Shown piece after piece: positions 18,708-27,631 of a stretch of DNA of 64,000 nt. Each line of letters begins with the position of its first letter. Positions within the stretch are counted from its first letter, which is position 1. This stretch comes from Anaerocolumna sp. MB42-C2 (GTDB taxonomy: Bacteria; Bacillota; Clostridia; Lachnospirales; Lachnospiraceae): assembly GCF_030913705.1 (NCBI RefSeq), contig NZ_CP133190.1, positions 3,177,501 through 3,241,500 on the forward strand, written 5' to 3'. The translations under genes and the position numbers were made by a program. The notes below the pieces were generated by a model that worked only from the letters and a program-made list of their open reading frames with translations, was not told the DNA's origin and did not search any database.

Positions 18708-19322
18708 TCACTCTCCTTCATAAATTCTTAATTCTCCCCAGGATTTTTCTCTATTATCACCCCAAGTCATTTTAAGCTGATTCCATACTGTGTAAGTGTA
18801 TTTAAACCTATAGGTAAGATGAGCAGGTTTGATTTCCTCCAGGGCATTTATGAGACCCGACATATTCTGTGGTATCCCTTTTACACCCACAAACTGCACT
18901 ACAAATTGATAATCAGCCGGATACTCAATAATATTTACCTCTCCACCGGAAAAGGCCATGGCTACATTTTTTATCATTTCTTTTGTAGTCGTTCCGGAAC
19001 CTCTAAGCTTCGCCATGAGAATCTCTCTACGGCGCTCGTAGGATTTGCTTTTATCCGTTTGCAGTCCGAATACCTTTTCCCATCGTTCTAGTCCCCAGGT
19101 TGCAGTAGTTATGAAACACTGCTCTAAAATATTCTGGACGTTATAGATCGCCCCTCCTACTTCGTAACCCAGTACTGTCTGTAAATCTTTTATTTCCTTT
19201 ATGTTCTGATAAAAGTCCGGGAGGTAAGGCATGAGGTCAACGAAATGATCTTGTGATCCGGATTCGTCCTTAGGGGTATTGCCATAAATAGCCTGTCCGT
19301 ATAAATCATTTCCGTACTGCAT
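18708..19322 (-). CDS. XkdU/YmfQ-like baseplate protein (DUF2313)
   Basis: 204 residues. DLMPYLPDFYQNIKEIKDLQ, ERWEKVFGLQTDKSKSYERR and REILMAKLRGSGTTTKEMIK are the characteristic XkdU/gpI-like blocks. In PBSX and P2-like tails this protein sits in the baseplate wedge next to protein J and anchors fibres. Here three genes (21058-21435, 20026-21045, 19324-20016) lie between J and this gene, an unusual order. One base separates it from the preceding fibre gene. Confidence 0.88.
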   Translation of the reverse strand: MQYGNDLYGQAIYGNTPKDESGSQDHFVDLMPYLPDFYQNIKEIKDLQTVLGYEVGGAIYNVQNILEQCFITTATWGLERWEKVFGLQTDKSKSYERRREILMAKLRGSGTTTKEMIKNVAMAFSGGEVNIIEYPADYQFVVQFVGVKGIPQNMSGLINALEEIKPAHLTYRFKYTYTVWNQLKMTWGDNREKSWGELRIYEGE

Positions 19323-19323
19323 A

Positions 19324-20016
19324 TCATTCTCCTTTCATCTGGCCCCAAGTAAGCGGGCCAACAAAAGCGTTGGCTGCTATGGCCTGTTTTACTCTGAGGG
19401 GTGTCATATATGTGGAGCCGGAAGTACCGGCTTCTGCTTCAGCCTGAGTAGCTACACCGTAATTAGCAACACTTCCTAAACCTACATCGCTTTTTGTAGT
19501 ACCGTGTGGATTTGTTCCGGATCCCGGATGGACGTATTTGTTTGCCCCGTTCTCCACCCCGTCAAGCTTTGCCTTATCAGCCGCACTCATAAGCCCGTTT
19601 GTAGAAGTTGTTACTGGTAAGTAGGTAGTATTATTATCTGCTCCCCATACAGCCGTACCATCTGCACTCCATCTTAATATCTGACCGGAAGCTCCTCCGG
19701 ATGGGACGTGCTTATTTCCGGAAGTCGTTGGATGAGTGTACACGGTATCCGTAAATTTTGCATTCGCCGGTACATCACTTAGTACCGTATGGCCATTTAC
19801 CTTTTCCGCTGCATCCACGATTCCATCATTATCTGTATCATAGATGGATTTCAACATGTCCCCTGCTGTTTGTGCCGCCACAAGAAGAACATTGCCCGTT
19901 GATGTACCTATGTATAATTTTTGGGTATCTGTACAAAATCCTAATTCCCCGGACTTCAGAGTGCCTATGTTCATTTCAAGTCCATACATGATCTGTATTA
20001 ATACTTTTCTCGCCAT
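19324..20016 (-). CDS. tail fibre protein with Mtd-type N-terminus, copy 2
   Basis: 230 residues. The N-terminus MARKVLIQIMYGLEMNIGTL with SGELGFCTDTQKLYIG is paralogous to the next gene upstream and resembles the attachment domain of phage tropism-determinant/fibre proteins. The middle shows fibre repeats (GHTVLSDVPANAKFTDTVYT; STNGLMSAADKAKLDGV), and the C-terminus (YMTPLRVKQAI...) is a common fibre end. It is shorter than copy 1 and lacks its DUF2793-like part. RBS AAGGAGG precedes the ATG. Confidence 0.82.
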   Translation of the reverse strand: MARKVLIQIMYGLEMNIGTLKSGELGFCTDTQKLYIGTSTGNVLLVAAQTAGDMLKSIYDTDNDGIVDAAEKVNGHTVLSDVPANAKFTDTVYTHPTTSGNKHVPSGGASGQILRWSADGTAVWGADNNTTYLPVTTSTNGLMSAADKAKLDGVENGANKYVHPGSGTNPHGTTKSDVGLGSVANYGVATQAEAEAGTSGSTYMTPLRVKQAIAANAFVGPLTWGQMKGE

Positions 20017-20025
20017 ACGTCCTCC

Positions 20026-21045
20026 TTAAAATGTACCTCCGGAAATTACAGAAACGGTCAGTTTATTATCTGCATCGTATATGATACTTTCACCATCAAT
20101 GTTAGCCTCAATTCCGGTACTATTTACAACGATACCCTTACCTGCTTTTGCTGATACCGTATCTGCAGCTACCATTATTCCATTACCGGCTCCGACATTT
20201 AATGTCACTGTGTCCGCCTGGCCGCCACCGGTTAGACCATTCCCAGCAGTGATTGTCTGTAAGGCACCGCCAGTACGTACCCAGGCACTACCATTCCAGC
20301 TATAAACTTTCTGTTCATCATCAACATAACACGTCCACCCGATTTGCGGAGTATAAAAAACCCATGTGGATCCATTCCACTCAGCAATTTTTCCGGTTTG
20401 ACTGGCCCATGCTCCGGATGCACTGGCCGGAATAATATACCGGTCACTGTTCGCCGGTGAACCTGGGGGAGCTGCCAGATTCTGATCTTTCACCGATGCC
20501 TGTGGCTCAATATTATGCTTGGCCAATTCTATTTCATTCTGAATTTTCTGAGCGCTCCATAGGTCTGTAACAGTGGTGCCGGAATCGTTAATTAATCTGT
20601 GTTTGGATGCATCGTCAACGTGAGCCTTAATCTCAGCAGCCGTCTTCGTATTCGTGCCATCGGATACTTTATTAACATGTCCGCTTGACAGATCTGCCTT
20701 TAAAACTCTTGCATAAGTAGTACCGTCTGCCACATCGTCCAGGCTGCCGGTCATTTCGCTTAATTTCTGTGCATTTATCCGTACCCAGGCTGATCCGGAA
20801 TCATAATAAAGGTATCCCATGTTATTCCCGGATGTAACATAATAAAGCCGCCCCTGGTTTCCGGCATTTGGCCTGGCCGCCTCGGTACCGCTTAAGGCTC
20901 TGCCGACAAAGTAATTATTTGTTCCATCACCGATAAAAACCTCTCTGGTATCGGTGCAAAATCCCATTTCGCCAGATTGTAAACTGACGGCACCAAGGCT
21001 GGCTTTTAAACCTTGATAGATTGTAATAAGCTGTTTTCTTGCCAT
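20026..21045 (-). CDS. tail fibre protein with Mtd-type N-terminus and DUF2793-like domain, copy 1
   Basis: 339 residues. The N-terminus MARKQLITIYQGLKASLGAV with SGEMGFCTDTREVFIGDGTN matches copy 2 downstream. Residues ~190-265 hold a DUF2793-like module (LAAPPGSPANSDRYIIPASA; WAEWNGSTWVF-type Trp repeats). It ends in beta-rich repeats with Gly/Val/Asn (TAGNGLTGGG; KAGKGIVVNS). This is probably an elongated trimeric fibre that, with the neighbouring fibres, determines which surface the tail particle binds. RBS AAAGGAGC upstream. Confidence 0.82.
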   Translation of the reverse strand: MARKQLITIYQGLKASLGAVSLQSGEMGFCTDTREVFIGDGTNNYFVGRALSGTEAARPNAGNQGRLYYVTSGNNMGYLYYDSGSAWVRINAQKLSEMTGSLDDVADGTTYARVLKADLSSGHVNKVSDGTNTKTAAEIKAHVDDASKHRLINDSGTTVTDLWSAQKIQNEIELAKHNIEPQASVKDQNLAAPPGSPANSDRYIIPASASGAWASQTGKIAEWNGSTWVFYTPQIGWTCYVDDEQKVYSWNGSAWVRTGGALQTITAGNGLTGGGQADTVTLNVGAGNGIMVAADTVSAKAGKGIVVNSTGIEANIDGESIIYDADNKLTVSVISGGTF

Positions 21046-21057
21046 ATCTGCTCCTTT

Positions 21058-21435
21058 CTAAAATGTACCTCCATCTATGTGACCGGTTAATTGATAGGTT
21101 TCAAAATCCTCTCTCATAACCTCATTAGCTTCCTGCAGGTGATTAATATCCTCTGCCTCCACGGTATCCCCTGGCGTCTCATAGGTAATATAAATTTTAT
21201 CAGCATCTGTTACTACCTTAATGTAGGTCTTCCAGGGTGTTTCCGCCGGTACAGAGGGGATCACATTTGTAATCTCATCCCCGGTGAGCCTTGAACCTGT
21301 ATATACCTTAAGTGTTTCCCTGTTGACATTGTCATGTTCAAGGAAGCCCTCGTACTTACCATTATTTATAAGCTGCTCTTCCTCAATAACATAAACACTG
21401 CTATCCTGTTTTTTATTCAACTTTACTGTAAACAA
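21058..21435 (-). CDS. small structural protein of tail fibre module (TTG start)
   Basis: 125 residues. The TTG at 21435 follows GGAGGTG by six bases and no ATG fits. The N-terminus MFTVKLNKKQDSSVYVIEEE is beta-like; the C-terminus (GDTVEAEDINHLQEANEVMR) is helical. I do not recognise a family. Its end (HIDGGTF) is echoed at the C-terminus of the next fibre protein (VISGGTF), a repeated GGTF ending that may mark related assembly signals. Likely a fibre connector or chaperone by position only. Confidence 0.6.
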   Translation of the reverse strand: MFTVKLNKKQDSSVYVIEEEQLINNGKYEGFLEHDNVNRETLKVYTGSRLTGDEITNVIPSVPAETPWKTYIKVVTDADKIYITYETPGDTVEAEDINHLQEANEVMREDFETYQLTGHIDGGTF

Positions 21436-21436
21436 T

Positions 21437-22453
21437 CTACACCTCCGTTAACACTACATTACCGGCTATGGGCGTTTCCGTTTCTTCAATTGATATATTC
21501 GTAACGCCGTTATTAACCAGCAAATCCGAATAATCCGATACTCCCTCGGTTGTCAGCAGGATACTTCCAATTTTTGCGTAGCTAACTACATAAGCTTCAA
21601 ATATGGTTCCTTTCAGATACTCCGTAAAGGATTTGGTAAAGCTATTTATTACCTCATTAAAATGCCTGGTTCCGTCCGGTTTTATATTAGCCGAAACCGT
21701 TATTTCCTTACTGACGGGGCTGGTTACGGTAACGGTTGCACCAATAGGACGAACCGTCTCAATATATTTATAAACCGGTTGTTCCAGTCCGGGATCGATT
21801 GCCATGTTGCTGTCAACAATAATGACTTTTACCGTCCCGTTCCCATTCCAGAGAGGATATACCTTGGCATCACCGACTCCCGGTACCTCAAGTGCCCATT
21901 TCTTGTAATTATCTGCGTTACCGCTGGTACTTGGGGACTGTATCTGGGTATAAAACCTGGCACGCAGATTCTCATCCGTTTCTTCCTCTTCTCCTGTCTT
22001 AAGAATGCCATCTAAAGAAGCCGTTACACCCGATATATTATCAAGGCTCTGAAGGGGTCCCGTATATTGGTTGCCGACTTCCCCAGTTTGTTCGCATTGT
22101 GCCACGTAACTGTTCCCGGACAAATCATCCGTAATACTATATGTCGTTTCCCCAAGTCCCCACCGGGAACCAACAGGAACTTCCCCGTTTGTTATTATCT
22201 TTCTGATAGCTTTTATTGCAGGTTTTCTTGTTATTCCATAATCTGCTACGATCCGGTCCAGGTAAATTCCCACTGCCGTATCCCCTGATACCAGATCAAT
22301 AAAATTATTCAGGTTAAAATAATTTTGTGCCAGCTGATAAGCACAAGGTGCCAGCGCATCATAGATAACACTGCCCTCCCGCTTGTCCACGTCATTTGTA
22401 ACACGACTTAACATATCATCTAAAATAGTCTCATATGTCATTTCTTCAAACAC
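21437..22453 (-). CDS. baseplate assembly protein J (XkdT-like)
   Basis: 338 residues from a GTG at 22453 (GGGAGG upstream); an ATG four codons later is possible. The family blocks are clear: YETILDDMLSRVTNDVDKRE, GSVIYDALAPCAYQLAQ, TGEEEETDENLRARFYTQIQ, ALEVPGVGDAKVYPLWNGNG. Protein J forms the baseplate wedge of contractile tails. It abuts the DUF2634 gene with no gap, as in PBSX. Confidence 0.93.
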   Translation of the reverse strand: MFEEMTYETILDDMLSRVTNDVDKREGSVIYDALAPCAYQLAQNYFNLNNFIDLVSGDTAVGIYLDRIVADYGITRKPAIKAIRKIITNGEVPVGSRWGLGETTYSITDDLSGNSYVAQCEQTGEVGNQYTGPLQSLDNISGVTASLDGILKTGEEEETDENLRARFYTQIQSPSTSGNADNYKKWALEVPGVGDAKVYPLWNGNGTVKVIIVDSNMAIDPGLEQPVYKYIETVRPIGATVTVTSPVSKEITVSANIKPDGTRHFNEVINSFTKSFTEYLKGTIFEAYVVSYAKIGSILLTTEGVSDYSDLLVNNGVTNISIEETETPIAGNVVLTEV

Positions 22454-22849
22454 TTAGTAATTCACCTCCCTTGTAATAAGCATTTCTCCAAAGATACTGG
22501 TGACATTAAAAGTACAATAAAGTTCATCCCCAGTTTCCGTGAAATTAAAATTATTCACACCGATTATCCGTTCATCCTCCAAAAGACATTCTTTAATCCG
22601 GCGCATAAGTTCTATTTTTACATAGGTACGGTCTTTACCTATCAAGCTATTCAGTTCTATCCCATAGTTAAAGCTATAAATGGGGTATTCATATTTTTCT
22701 GTATTTAAAATTTTATAAATTGCTTGTCTTAATGCTTCTGCATCTGTAACATATCCCTGAATACTATTTTCAGACAACTGATACGTTCTGCTTTGTTCAT
22801 CTTCCGTTGATAAGGTTAGAGAAGCAGGTATTCTTAATTCCGGTATCAC
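22454..22849 (-). CDS. DUF2634 baseplate protein (XkdS-like, gp25 type)
   Basis: 131 residues starting at a GTG at 22849 that overlaps the previous gene's stop (GTGA). Recognisable segments: QSRTYQLSENSIQGYVTDAE, ALRQAIYKILNTEKYEYPIY and YGIELNSLIG, matching XkdS. This is the gp25-like sheath initiator/baseplate wedge component of contractile tails. Confidence 0.9.
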   Translation of the reverse strand: MIPELRIPASLTLSTEDEQSRTYQLSENSIQGYVTDAEALRQAIYKILNTEKYEYPIYSFNYGIELNSLIGKDRTYVKIELMRRIKECLLEDERIIGVNNFNFTETGDELYCTFNVTSIFGEMLITREVNY

Positions 22850-23076
22850 TTTATCACCTCCAGAATGTAATACTGCTGCCCGCCATGGTTCCTGATTAAC
22901 CGGACTTTATCTCCTGAGCTTACCGTAAGTTTTAAGTTGCCAATAATCAACTCATCCGGTATGGTTAGCTTATCACTGATTTGAATCCCGTCGGATGTAA
23001 CTGTTCCAAGAATGATGCTGCATAATTTTGCATTATTTAAATAATTATCAACGATTCGTTTAATTTCCTGTATCAT
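22846..23076 (-). CDS. DUF2577 protein (XkdR-like)
   Basis: 76 residues. IIQEIKRIVDNYLNNAKLCS-type N-terminus, then an OB-like beta region (GTVTSDGIQISDKLTIPDEL; SSGDKVRLIRNHGGQQYYIL). The GDKVxLIRxxGGQ(Q/K)YxIL ending is typical of XkdR. Overlaps its upstream neighbour by 17 bp. Baseplate hub/spike-associated in PBSX-like tails; exact role undefined. Confidence 0.88.
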   Translation of the reverse strand: MIQEIKRIVDNYLNNAKLCSIILGTVTSDGIQISDKLTIPDELIIGNLKLTVSSGDKVRLIRNHGGQQYYILEVIK

Positions 23077-24013
23077 TCATTACCTCCAGACTCATAGTAT
23101 GGTTTGGCAAAAAGTCATGGGAAACACTTTTTACAATTAATCTGTTATTGTAGTTAATATCCTTTATATAACAGTAAAAAGTTGACCCGGCTCTTATTCT
23201 CGTATCTCCCAGGCAATCCAGGCTTATGGTTTCTTTCTCACGGTTATAGAGCTTTAAAAGGTTATCCGCTTTTTCCTTGACCTGGGCAGCATTGTATTTT
23301 TTATCAATATCTTCATAATATTGTAATGCTCCATACTTTCCAATAGATGTATCATCTTTGATTAAGGTGACATCTGCTTTTTTTGTTTCTTCATCTTTGG
23401 AAACCAGCTTTATCATATTATAGAATTCATCATCAATAGATTTATCGAATTTATAGTCATAACATAAGCTGTAATCTCCCAATATTAAATCCGTATCCAA
23501 TTCTCTGATTTCCCTTAGGGCAATGCTTCCGAATTCATCCCGCAGTACATACCATTTTCCTTTATTTAATAAAGTATCACTGATCGCAGAATAGATAATA
23601 TCCAGCCAGGTCTTATCCTCCTGCACCCCGGTAGAAAGTATGTATTTTGTATCTGTTATGTGACCTTTTTGCAGTTTAAAATAATTACACATTTTATTCA
23701 CTATGGTAGCAACCGTATCACCTTTTAATACAAGGGTATCTTTCGCTTTACAATATCTTAACTGGTCATAAGCAGTTACACTGATTTCATTTCCTTTACT
23801 GCGGCTTATCTTAAATACAAAACCCTGGAATATATTTGTTTCATTATAGGTAAACCTGACGTTGCTACCGTTTTTAATATCAAGGTCTTTATTAATATAA
23901 GAAAATTCCAGCTTGCTGCATCCGTCGTTTAAGTTATCTTCGTAGGATATTTTTGTTACCAGCTCACTGATTTCATAAAATTTATGATCCACATTTACCA
24001 AAAATTGCATCAT
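23060..24013 (-). CDS. XkdQ/YqbQ-like tail hub protein
   Basis: 317 residues, intact. The beta-rich N-terminus (LVNVDHKFYEISELVTKISY; LEFSYINKDLDI) and the central VTAYDQLRYCKAKDTLVLKG and FKLQKGHI segments match XkdQ/gpD-like late control (hub) proteins. The C-terminus (GDTRIRAGSTFYCYIKDINY; VKSVSHDFLPNHTMSLEV) completes it. It forms the hub beneath the tail tube. Overlaps the LysM gene by 4 bp. Confidence 0.88.
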   Translation of the reverse strand: MMQFLVNVDHKFYEISELVTKISYEDNLNDGCSKLEFSYINKDLDIKNGSNVRFTYNETNIFQGFVFKISRSKGNEISVTAYDQLRYCKAKDTLVLKGDTVATIVNKMCNYFKLQKGHITDTKYILSTGVQEDKTWLDIIYSAISDTLLNKGKWYVLRDEFGSIALREIRELDTDLILGDYSLCYDYKFDKSIDDEFYNMIKLVSKDEETKKADVTLIKDDTSIGKYGALQYYEDIDKKYNAAQVKEKADNLLKLYNREKETISLDCLGDTRIRAGSTFYCYIKDINYNNRLIVKSVSHDFLPNHTMSLEVMNDTGN

Positions 24014-24771
24014 GGTATCACCAGCTTCTGTCCGGGATAGATAAGGGACGGGTTTTTGATCTTATCTTTATTGGCATTAAATATTTTAGTGTATTTAGAA
24101 CCATCCCCATAATATTTTTTAGCAATTGCCCATAGGCAGTCACCGGATTGAACCACATAAGTTCCTTTGCTTTTGGGGTTTTTGCCGTCTGAAGTTATTT
24201 TTTGGGTTTTACCGGTTTTAGGATTCACATCATCCGGTGTTTTCTTACTAAAATCCCGATATTCCAAAAGCTTAAAGGAAATGTACTTATCTCCCTCTTC
24301 TCCGGCCTTTTCCGTTATTGTTAAGTCCTCCATCAATACTTTTGTATTTATGCTGTCATTATATACTCTCTCGTTATCAAATACCCTGCCGGCTATAAAT
24401 CGAACCGGCACCATTTTCTTCCGCCAATCTGAAAATAAGTTTATATAGAATCCGGATGTTAAAAACTTGGGGTTACTATCCCAATTACCCAATAATATCT
24501 GATTTTCTTTCTCTTCTGTATTCACTGAAGCTATTCCACTTGATTTTATTTTCTGGTTACCATCATTCATTTCTACATAACTATATTGTTTAAGAGGAAA
24601 TTCGCATTCAAAACTATACTGCATTAATTCCATATGAGTAGGAACAGCAATCTGTCCAAGCTTTAAAATCTCATATTTTTGGACAGCCTGCGTAGTTGAA
24701 ACTTCAATTTCCTCCGGATTGGTCGGCAGCCTGTAGGTGGTATTGCCATCATCAAAAAAAACTGCGTACAT
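24010..24771 (-). CDS. LysM-domain tail protein (XkdP-like)
   Basis: 253 residues. The N-terminal 190 residues are the XkdP-type domain (YAVFFDDGNTTYRLPTNPEE). The C-terminal ~50 residues are a LysM module (GTYVVQSGDCLWAIAKKYYG; NPSLIYPGQKLVIP). It is thought to link tape measure/tube and hub, and LysM may contact peptidoglycan as the tail penetrates. The ATG overlaps the tape-measure stop, so the genes are coupled. Confidence 0.9.
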   Translation of the reverse strand: MYAVFFDDGNTTYRLPTNPEEIEVSTTQAVQKYEILKLGQIAVPTHMELMQYSFECEFPLKQYSYVEMNDGNQKIKSSGIASVNTEEKENQILLGNWDSNPKFLTSGFYINLFSDWRKKMVPVRFIAGRVFDNERVYNDSINTKVLMEDLTITEKAGEEGDKYISFKLLEYRDFSKKTPDDVNPKTGKTQKITSDGKNPKSKGTYVVQSGDCLWAIAKKYYGDGSKYTKIFNANKDKIKNPSLIYPGQKLVIP

Positions 24772-26951
24772 TAATATACCCCCTCACTTGCCATTGCAAT
24801 TTCATTTTGTAAAATTTCACGAATTCGTCCCGCTACTTTATTGGCATCTGCATTTTCATGTACATCTCCAAACTGAACAGATATGTTTGGTGCAAGGGAA
24901 TTCGTTGCAACATTAGCTATATAATCCCGTTCAGCTATTGATCTTAAATAGCCTAGATCATCATCCGGCATTTCAACATTCATCGAACCGTCAGGGCCGG
25001 TTCCTTCCACCGGCATAGGGCTGCTTGGGTTGAATGGCTGGGAGGGATCGGCTGGAAATTTTCCTTCAGGAAGTACTCCATTATCTTTGCCGGAATATGG
25101 GGTATAAGAGCCATCTGGTAAGGAACCGAAGCCATTTTTAGCTTTATCAAATATGCTTTTTGCTTTATTCGCTCCATTATCTATACCTTCTCCAACGTCT
25201 TTATAATCCTTGTTATCAATAAACTTCTTATAATCTGCTTCTGTCTTTAAATTTTTAGTCTGTTCTATTAATTTATTTTTATAATTGGCAATACCATCAC
25301 TTATATTGATTTCAACTCCGGGAATTCGATTAATTAAGCTTTCAATACTGTGCACCATACCTTCAACTATATTTAATACTGCTATAGCTAGATCTAAAAA
25401 TGTTTTCCTGATACCTAGTGTTGCATTATTAAATGCATTACCAAAAAAATTAACAAAGTCAGCCACTAAATTCCATATAAAAACAAATATATTATTAAAT
25501 ACCGTACCAAGACCTCCTATAAGGCCTCCTATAAATCCAAAGATATCTTCAAAAGATACCCCCATATTAATAGCCGCCATAACTGCCAACGCGATTAAAC
25601 CTATAAATATCAATAACGGTAACGATGCAATCATCCAGGCTACCGCCTGTGCAATAACCGGCGGGACCATAGCCCATAATCCTGCTATCATCTGAATTAA
25701 GAGTACAGTTCCTATCACTGCCAGTATAGGACCAATAACACTCCATCCATTAGCAATCAAACCAATCAACCATGAAATTCCATCAACCAGCGTATCAATT
25801 CCAATGACCAACCCGTTAATAAACTGACCAAATTCCGGATTACTAATGAATTCTGTTATTTTCTCCATAATTCCGGTAAAAGCCTGCAATCCGGCATCTT
25901 GAATCCTAGTCCATATATCTTCAAAAGTCATAGGCGCTTCAGCAAAGCTGTTATTTATTTGATCACTGGCTGCAAACATGGAATTTTTTATAACATCAGC
26001 CGTAATTCCACCCTGATCAGCCAATGCTTTTAAGTCATTGCCTGTTTTGCCTGTATAACTCGATATTGCATCTACAATTGCAGGGGCTGTCTGTGCCAGA
26101 GAAGTCAAGGAATCACCTTTTAACCCATCACCGGCCATGGAATCCGTAAGCTGATCCATGGAAGCAGAACGTTCCTCATTGCTTCCTCCACCGGCTACAA
26201 ATGACCTTTGTGCCAATTCTGTAAATGCTATGGTTTCATCATTAGTCTTGAATAAATCCCCAGTGGTAGATTCCAGTTTGGTAACTGATCCGGCCATGTC
26301 TGCAAAAGAACCTCGGGAGTTTCCCGCTGCTGCAAATATTTTATTTTGCAGTTCATCCGAAGACTGACCTTTATCAGTGATCAACCCAAGCTTTGTTTTT
26401 GTTTTGGCCATGTTATCAACAAATTGCATACCTTTTTGCATATTATCCAAGTTAAAAACAGAACCAAAAAGTTTACCTAAGCCACCACCTGCCGACTCAG
26501 CACTATCTTTTGAATCGTCCAACTTGCCATTGAGTTGGTCCACCGCATCACTTGCCTTAAAAAAGTTTTCTGTAGCAATTTTGGTATTATCACTTGCTTT
26601 TTCCAATTTATCGCCTGTTTTACCTATTGAACTTGCCGCTCCCTGGATCTTATTCACTATTTTCCCTGTTGCTGCTCCTGCAGTTTGTAACTTATCGGTT
26701 ATTTTTTCAGTTGATGTCCCAACTTTGGTCATTTTATTTACCATATTATTTAAACCATTTGTTGACTTTTGCATTTTAGCAGCTGCCTTATCTGCGATAA
26801 GACTGGCCGTTTTCATATTATCAACTGCTTTTTTAGTGTTACCGGTAACCTTAATCAACTTATCAACAGCTTCATCTGTTTTCTTAATTAATTTATCCAA
26901 AGTACTGGAATACATATTAATTGATACAAAAACCGCACTTATATCTGCCAT
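24771..26951 (-). CDS. tail tape measure protein
   Basis: 726 residues. A helical, coiled-coil N-terminal half rich in Lys/Thr/Ala (residues 1-150) is followed by the tape-measure region (KNSMFAASDQINNSFAEAPM; FEDIWTRIQDAGLQAFTGIM). A hydrophobic stretch at about 380-500 (WSVIGPILAVIGTVLLIQMI; LPLLIFIGLIALAVMAA) could insert in the target membrane. Using the rule of thumb of ~0.15 nm per residue, tail length would be about 110 nm. Its ATG shares a base with the stop of the frameshifted chaperone (TAATG). Confidence 0.92.
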   Translation of the reverse strand: MADISAVFVSINMYSSTLDKLIKKTDEAVDKLIKVTGNTKKAVDNMKTASLIADKAAAKMQKSTNGLNNMVNKMTKVGTSTEKITDKLQTAGAATGKIVNKIQGAASSIGKTGDKLEKASDNTKIATENFFKASDAVDQLNGKLDDSKDSAESAGGGLGKLFGSVFNLDNMQKGMQFVDNMAKTKTKLGLITDKGQSSDELQNKIFAAAGNSRGSFADMAGSVTKLESTTGDLFKTNDETIAFTELAQRSFVAGGGSNEERSASMDQLTDSMAGDGLKGDSLTSLAQTAPAIVDAISSYTGKTGNDLKALADQGGITADVIKNSMFAASDQINNSFAEAPMTFEDIWTRIQDAGLQAFTGIMEKITEFISNPEFGQFINGLVIGIDTLVDGISWLIGLIANGWSVIGPILAVIGTVLLIQMIAGLWAMVPPVIAQAVAWMIASLPLLIFIGLIALAVMAAINMGVSFEDIFGFIGGLIGGLGTVFNNIFVFIWNLVADFVNFFGNAFNNATLGIRKTFLDLAIAVLNIVEGMVHSIESLINRIPGVEINISDGIANYKNKLIEQTKNLKTEADYKKFIDNKDYKDVGEGIDNGANKAKSIFDKAKNGFGSLPDGSYTPYSGKDNGVLPEGKFPADPSQPFNPSSPMPVEGTGPDGSMNVEMPDDDLGYLRSIAERDYIANVATNSLAPNISVQFGDVHENADANKVAGRIREILQNEIAMASEGVY

Positions 26952-27148
26952 TATCTTCTCCTGCCTCCTTTCGTCTTTAATTTATCAGCCTGCCTTTTCT
27001 CCTCCTCAACCCGCACCGAGATGCTGGCGTAGATGAATGCTTTTTCTCTTTGGCTCATGGCATCCAGTACGGAGGGTAGGATATGCAGTTTTTGGAGTGC
27101 AAAGTGCGCAAGATTAAACTCTGCATCACCCTGCTTTATTCGTTTTTT
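26951..27148 (-). CDS. -1 frameshift extension of the tail assembly chaperone
   Basis: In the -1 frame relative to 27136-27537, an open frame runs from the slip site to a TAA at 26951 and encodes 63 residues: RIKQGDAEFNLAHFALQKLH, then HILPSVLDAMSQREKAFIYA, then ASISVRVEEEKRQADKLKTK and a basic GGRRR end. The LPSxLxAMxxREKAFIYAxIxxRVExEK pattern is that of the long tail-chaperone form in many phages. It has no usable start of its own, so it should be made only as a fusion of about 195 residues (132+63). Feature start includes the slip site at 27142-27148. Confidence 0.85.
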   Translation of the reverse strand, partial: KKRIKQGDAEFNLAHFALQKLHILPSVLDAMSQREKAFIYASISVRVEEEKRQADKLKTKGGRRR

Positions 27149-27537
27149 GCTTCTTCAATATCCTCGTTAACATCCGTATCAAGACCGCTTAAAGACTGTA
27201 CTGCCTGGGCTAAGGTTGCATATTCTCCTACAAGAAGCATATTTTTAAGAGTTTCCGTTTCGCCAAGTCCGTATTTATCCTGAAGTTTTACATCAGAAAG
27301 ATTGGGAAATACTACGGCACTGGCTGTCAGAGCTTGTACATATTCGGTACGGTTAAAGGTTTCTGTACCTTTTTTATCTTTTTTGGTATATTTCTTAATG
27401 AGCTGCTCATTTTCTTTTTGGGTAATGGGGCGGATAATAAAGGGAACAGCTTTTCCCTCCTCCATAAAACGGTTAGAAATAACGATCTCCTGATTTTCTA
27501 CTTGAACCGGGTTTAAAAATGCTTTTAATGAACTCAT
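27136..27537 (-). CDS. tail assembly chaperone, short form (XkdN-like)
   Basis: 133 residues. Blocks VQVENQEIVISNRFMEEGKA, PFIIRPITQKENEQLIKKYT and ALTASAVVFPNLSDVKLQDK belong to the XkdN family, the contractile-tail counterpart of lambda gpG. It should coat the tape measure during tail assembly. The final codons contain the slippery A_AAA_AAC that produces a longer minority form. A 177-bp gap with a hairpin separates it from the tube gene. Confidence 0.9.
   Translation of the reverse strand: MSSLKAFLNPVQVENQEIVISNRFMEEGKAVPFIIRPITQKENEQLIKKYTKKDKKGTETFNRTEYVQALTASAVVFPNLSDVKLQDKYGLGETETLKNMLLVGEYATLAQAVQSLSGLDTDVNEDIEEAKNE
27142..27148 (-). other. programmed -1 frameshift slippery heptamer A AAA AAC
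   Basis: On the minus strand the codons GCA AAA AAC GAA TAA end the short chaperone. The heptamer A_AAA_AAC is in the exact X_XXY_YYZ phase for a -1 shift, two codons before the stop. The shifted frame then reads CGA ATA AAG and stays open for 63 residues up to the tape measure start. Slippage is inferred from phase, position and the coding content downstream. Confidence 0.88.
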
Positions 27538-27631
27538 AATAGTTCTCCTTTCAATTTAGTTATTATTAGGTAATTGCAAACGAAACTTTTCTGAATTTGT
27601 ATATACCATTCAAATGCCTTTGTATGTTACT

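Noticed and set aside
26377..27036. 219-codon plus-strand frame opposite the tape measure gene
   Set aside because: It lies antisense to a clear tape measure/chaperone region, has no RBS and its composition mirrors the real gene.
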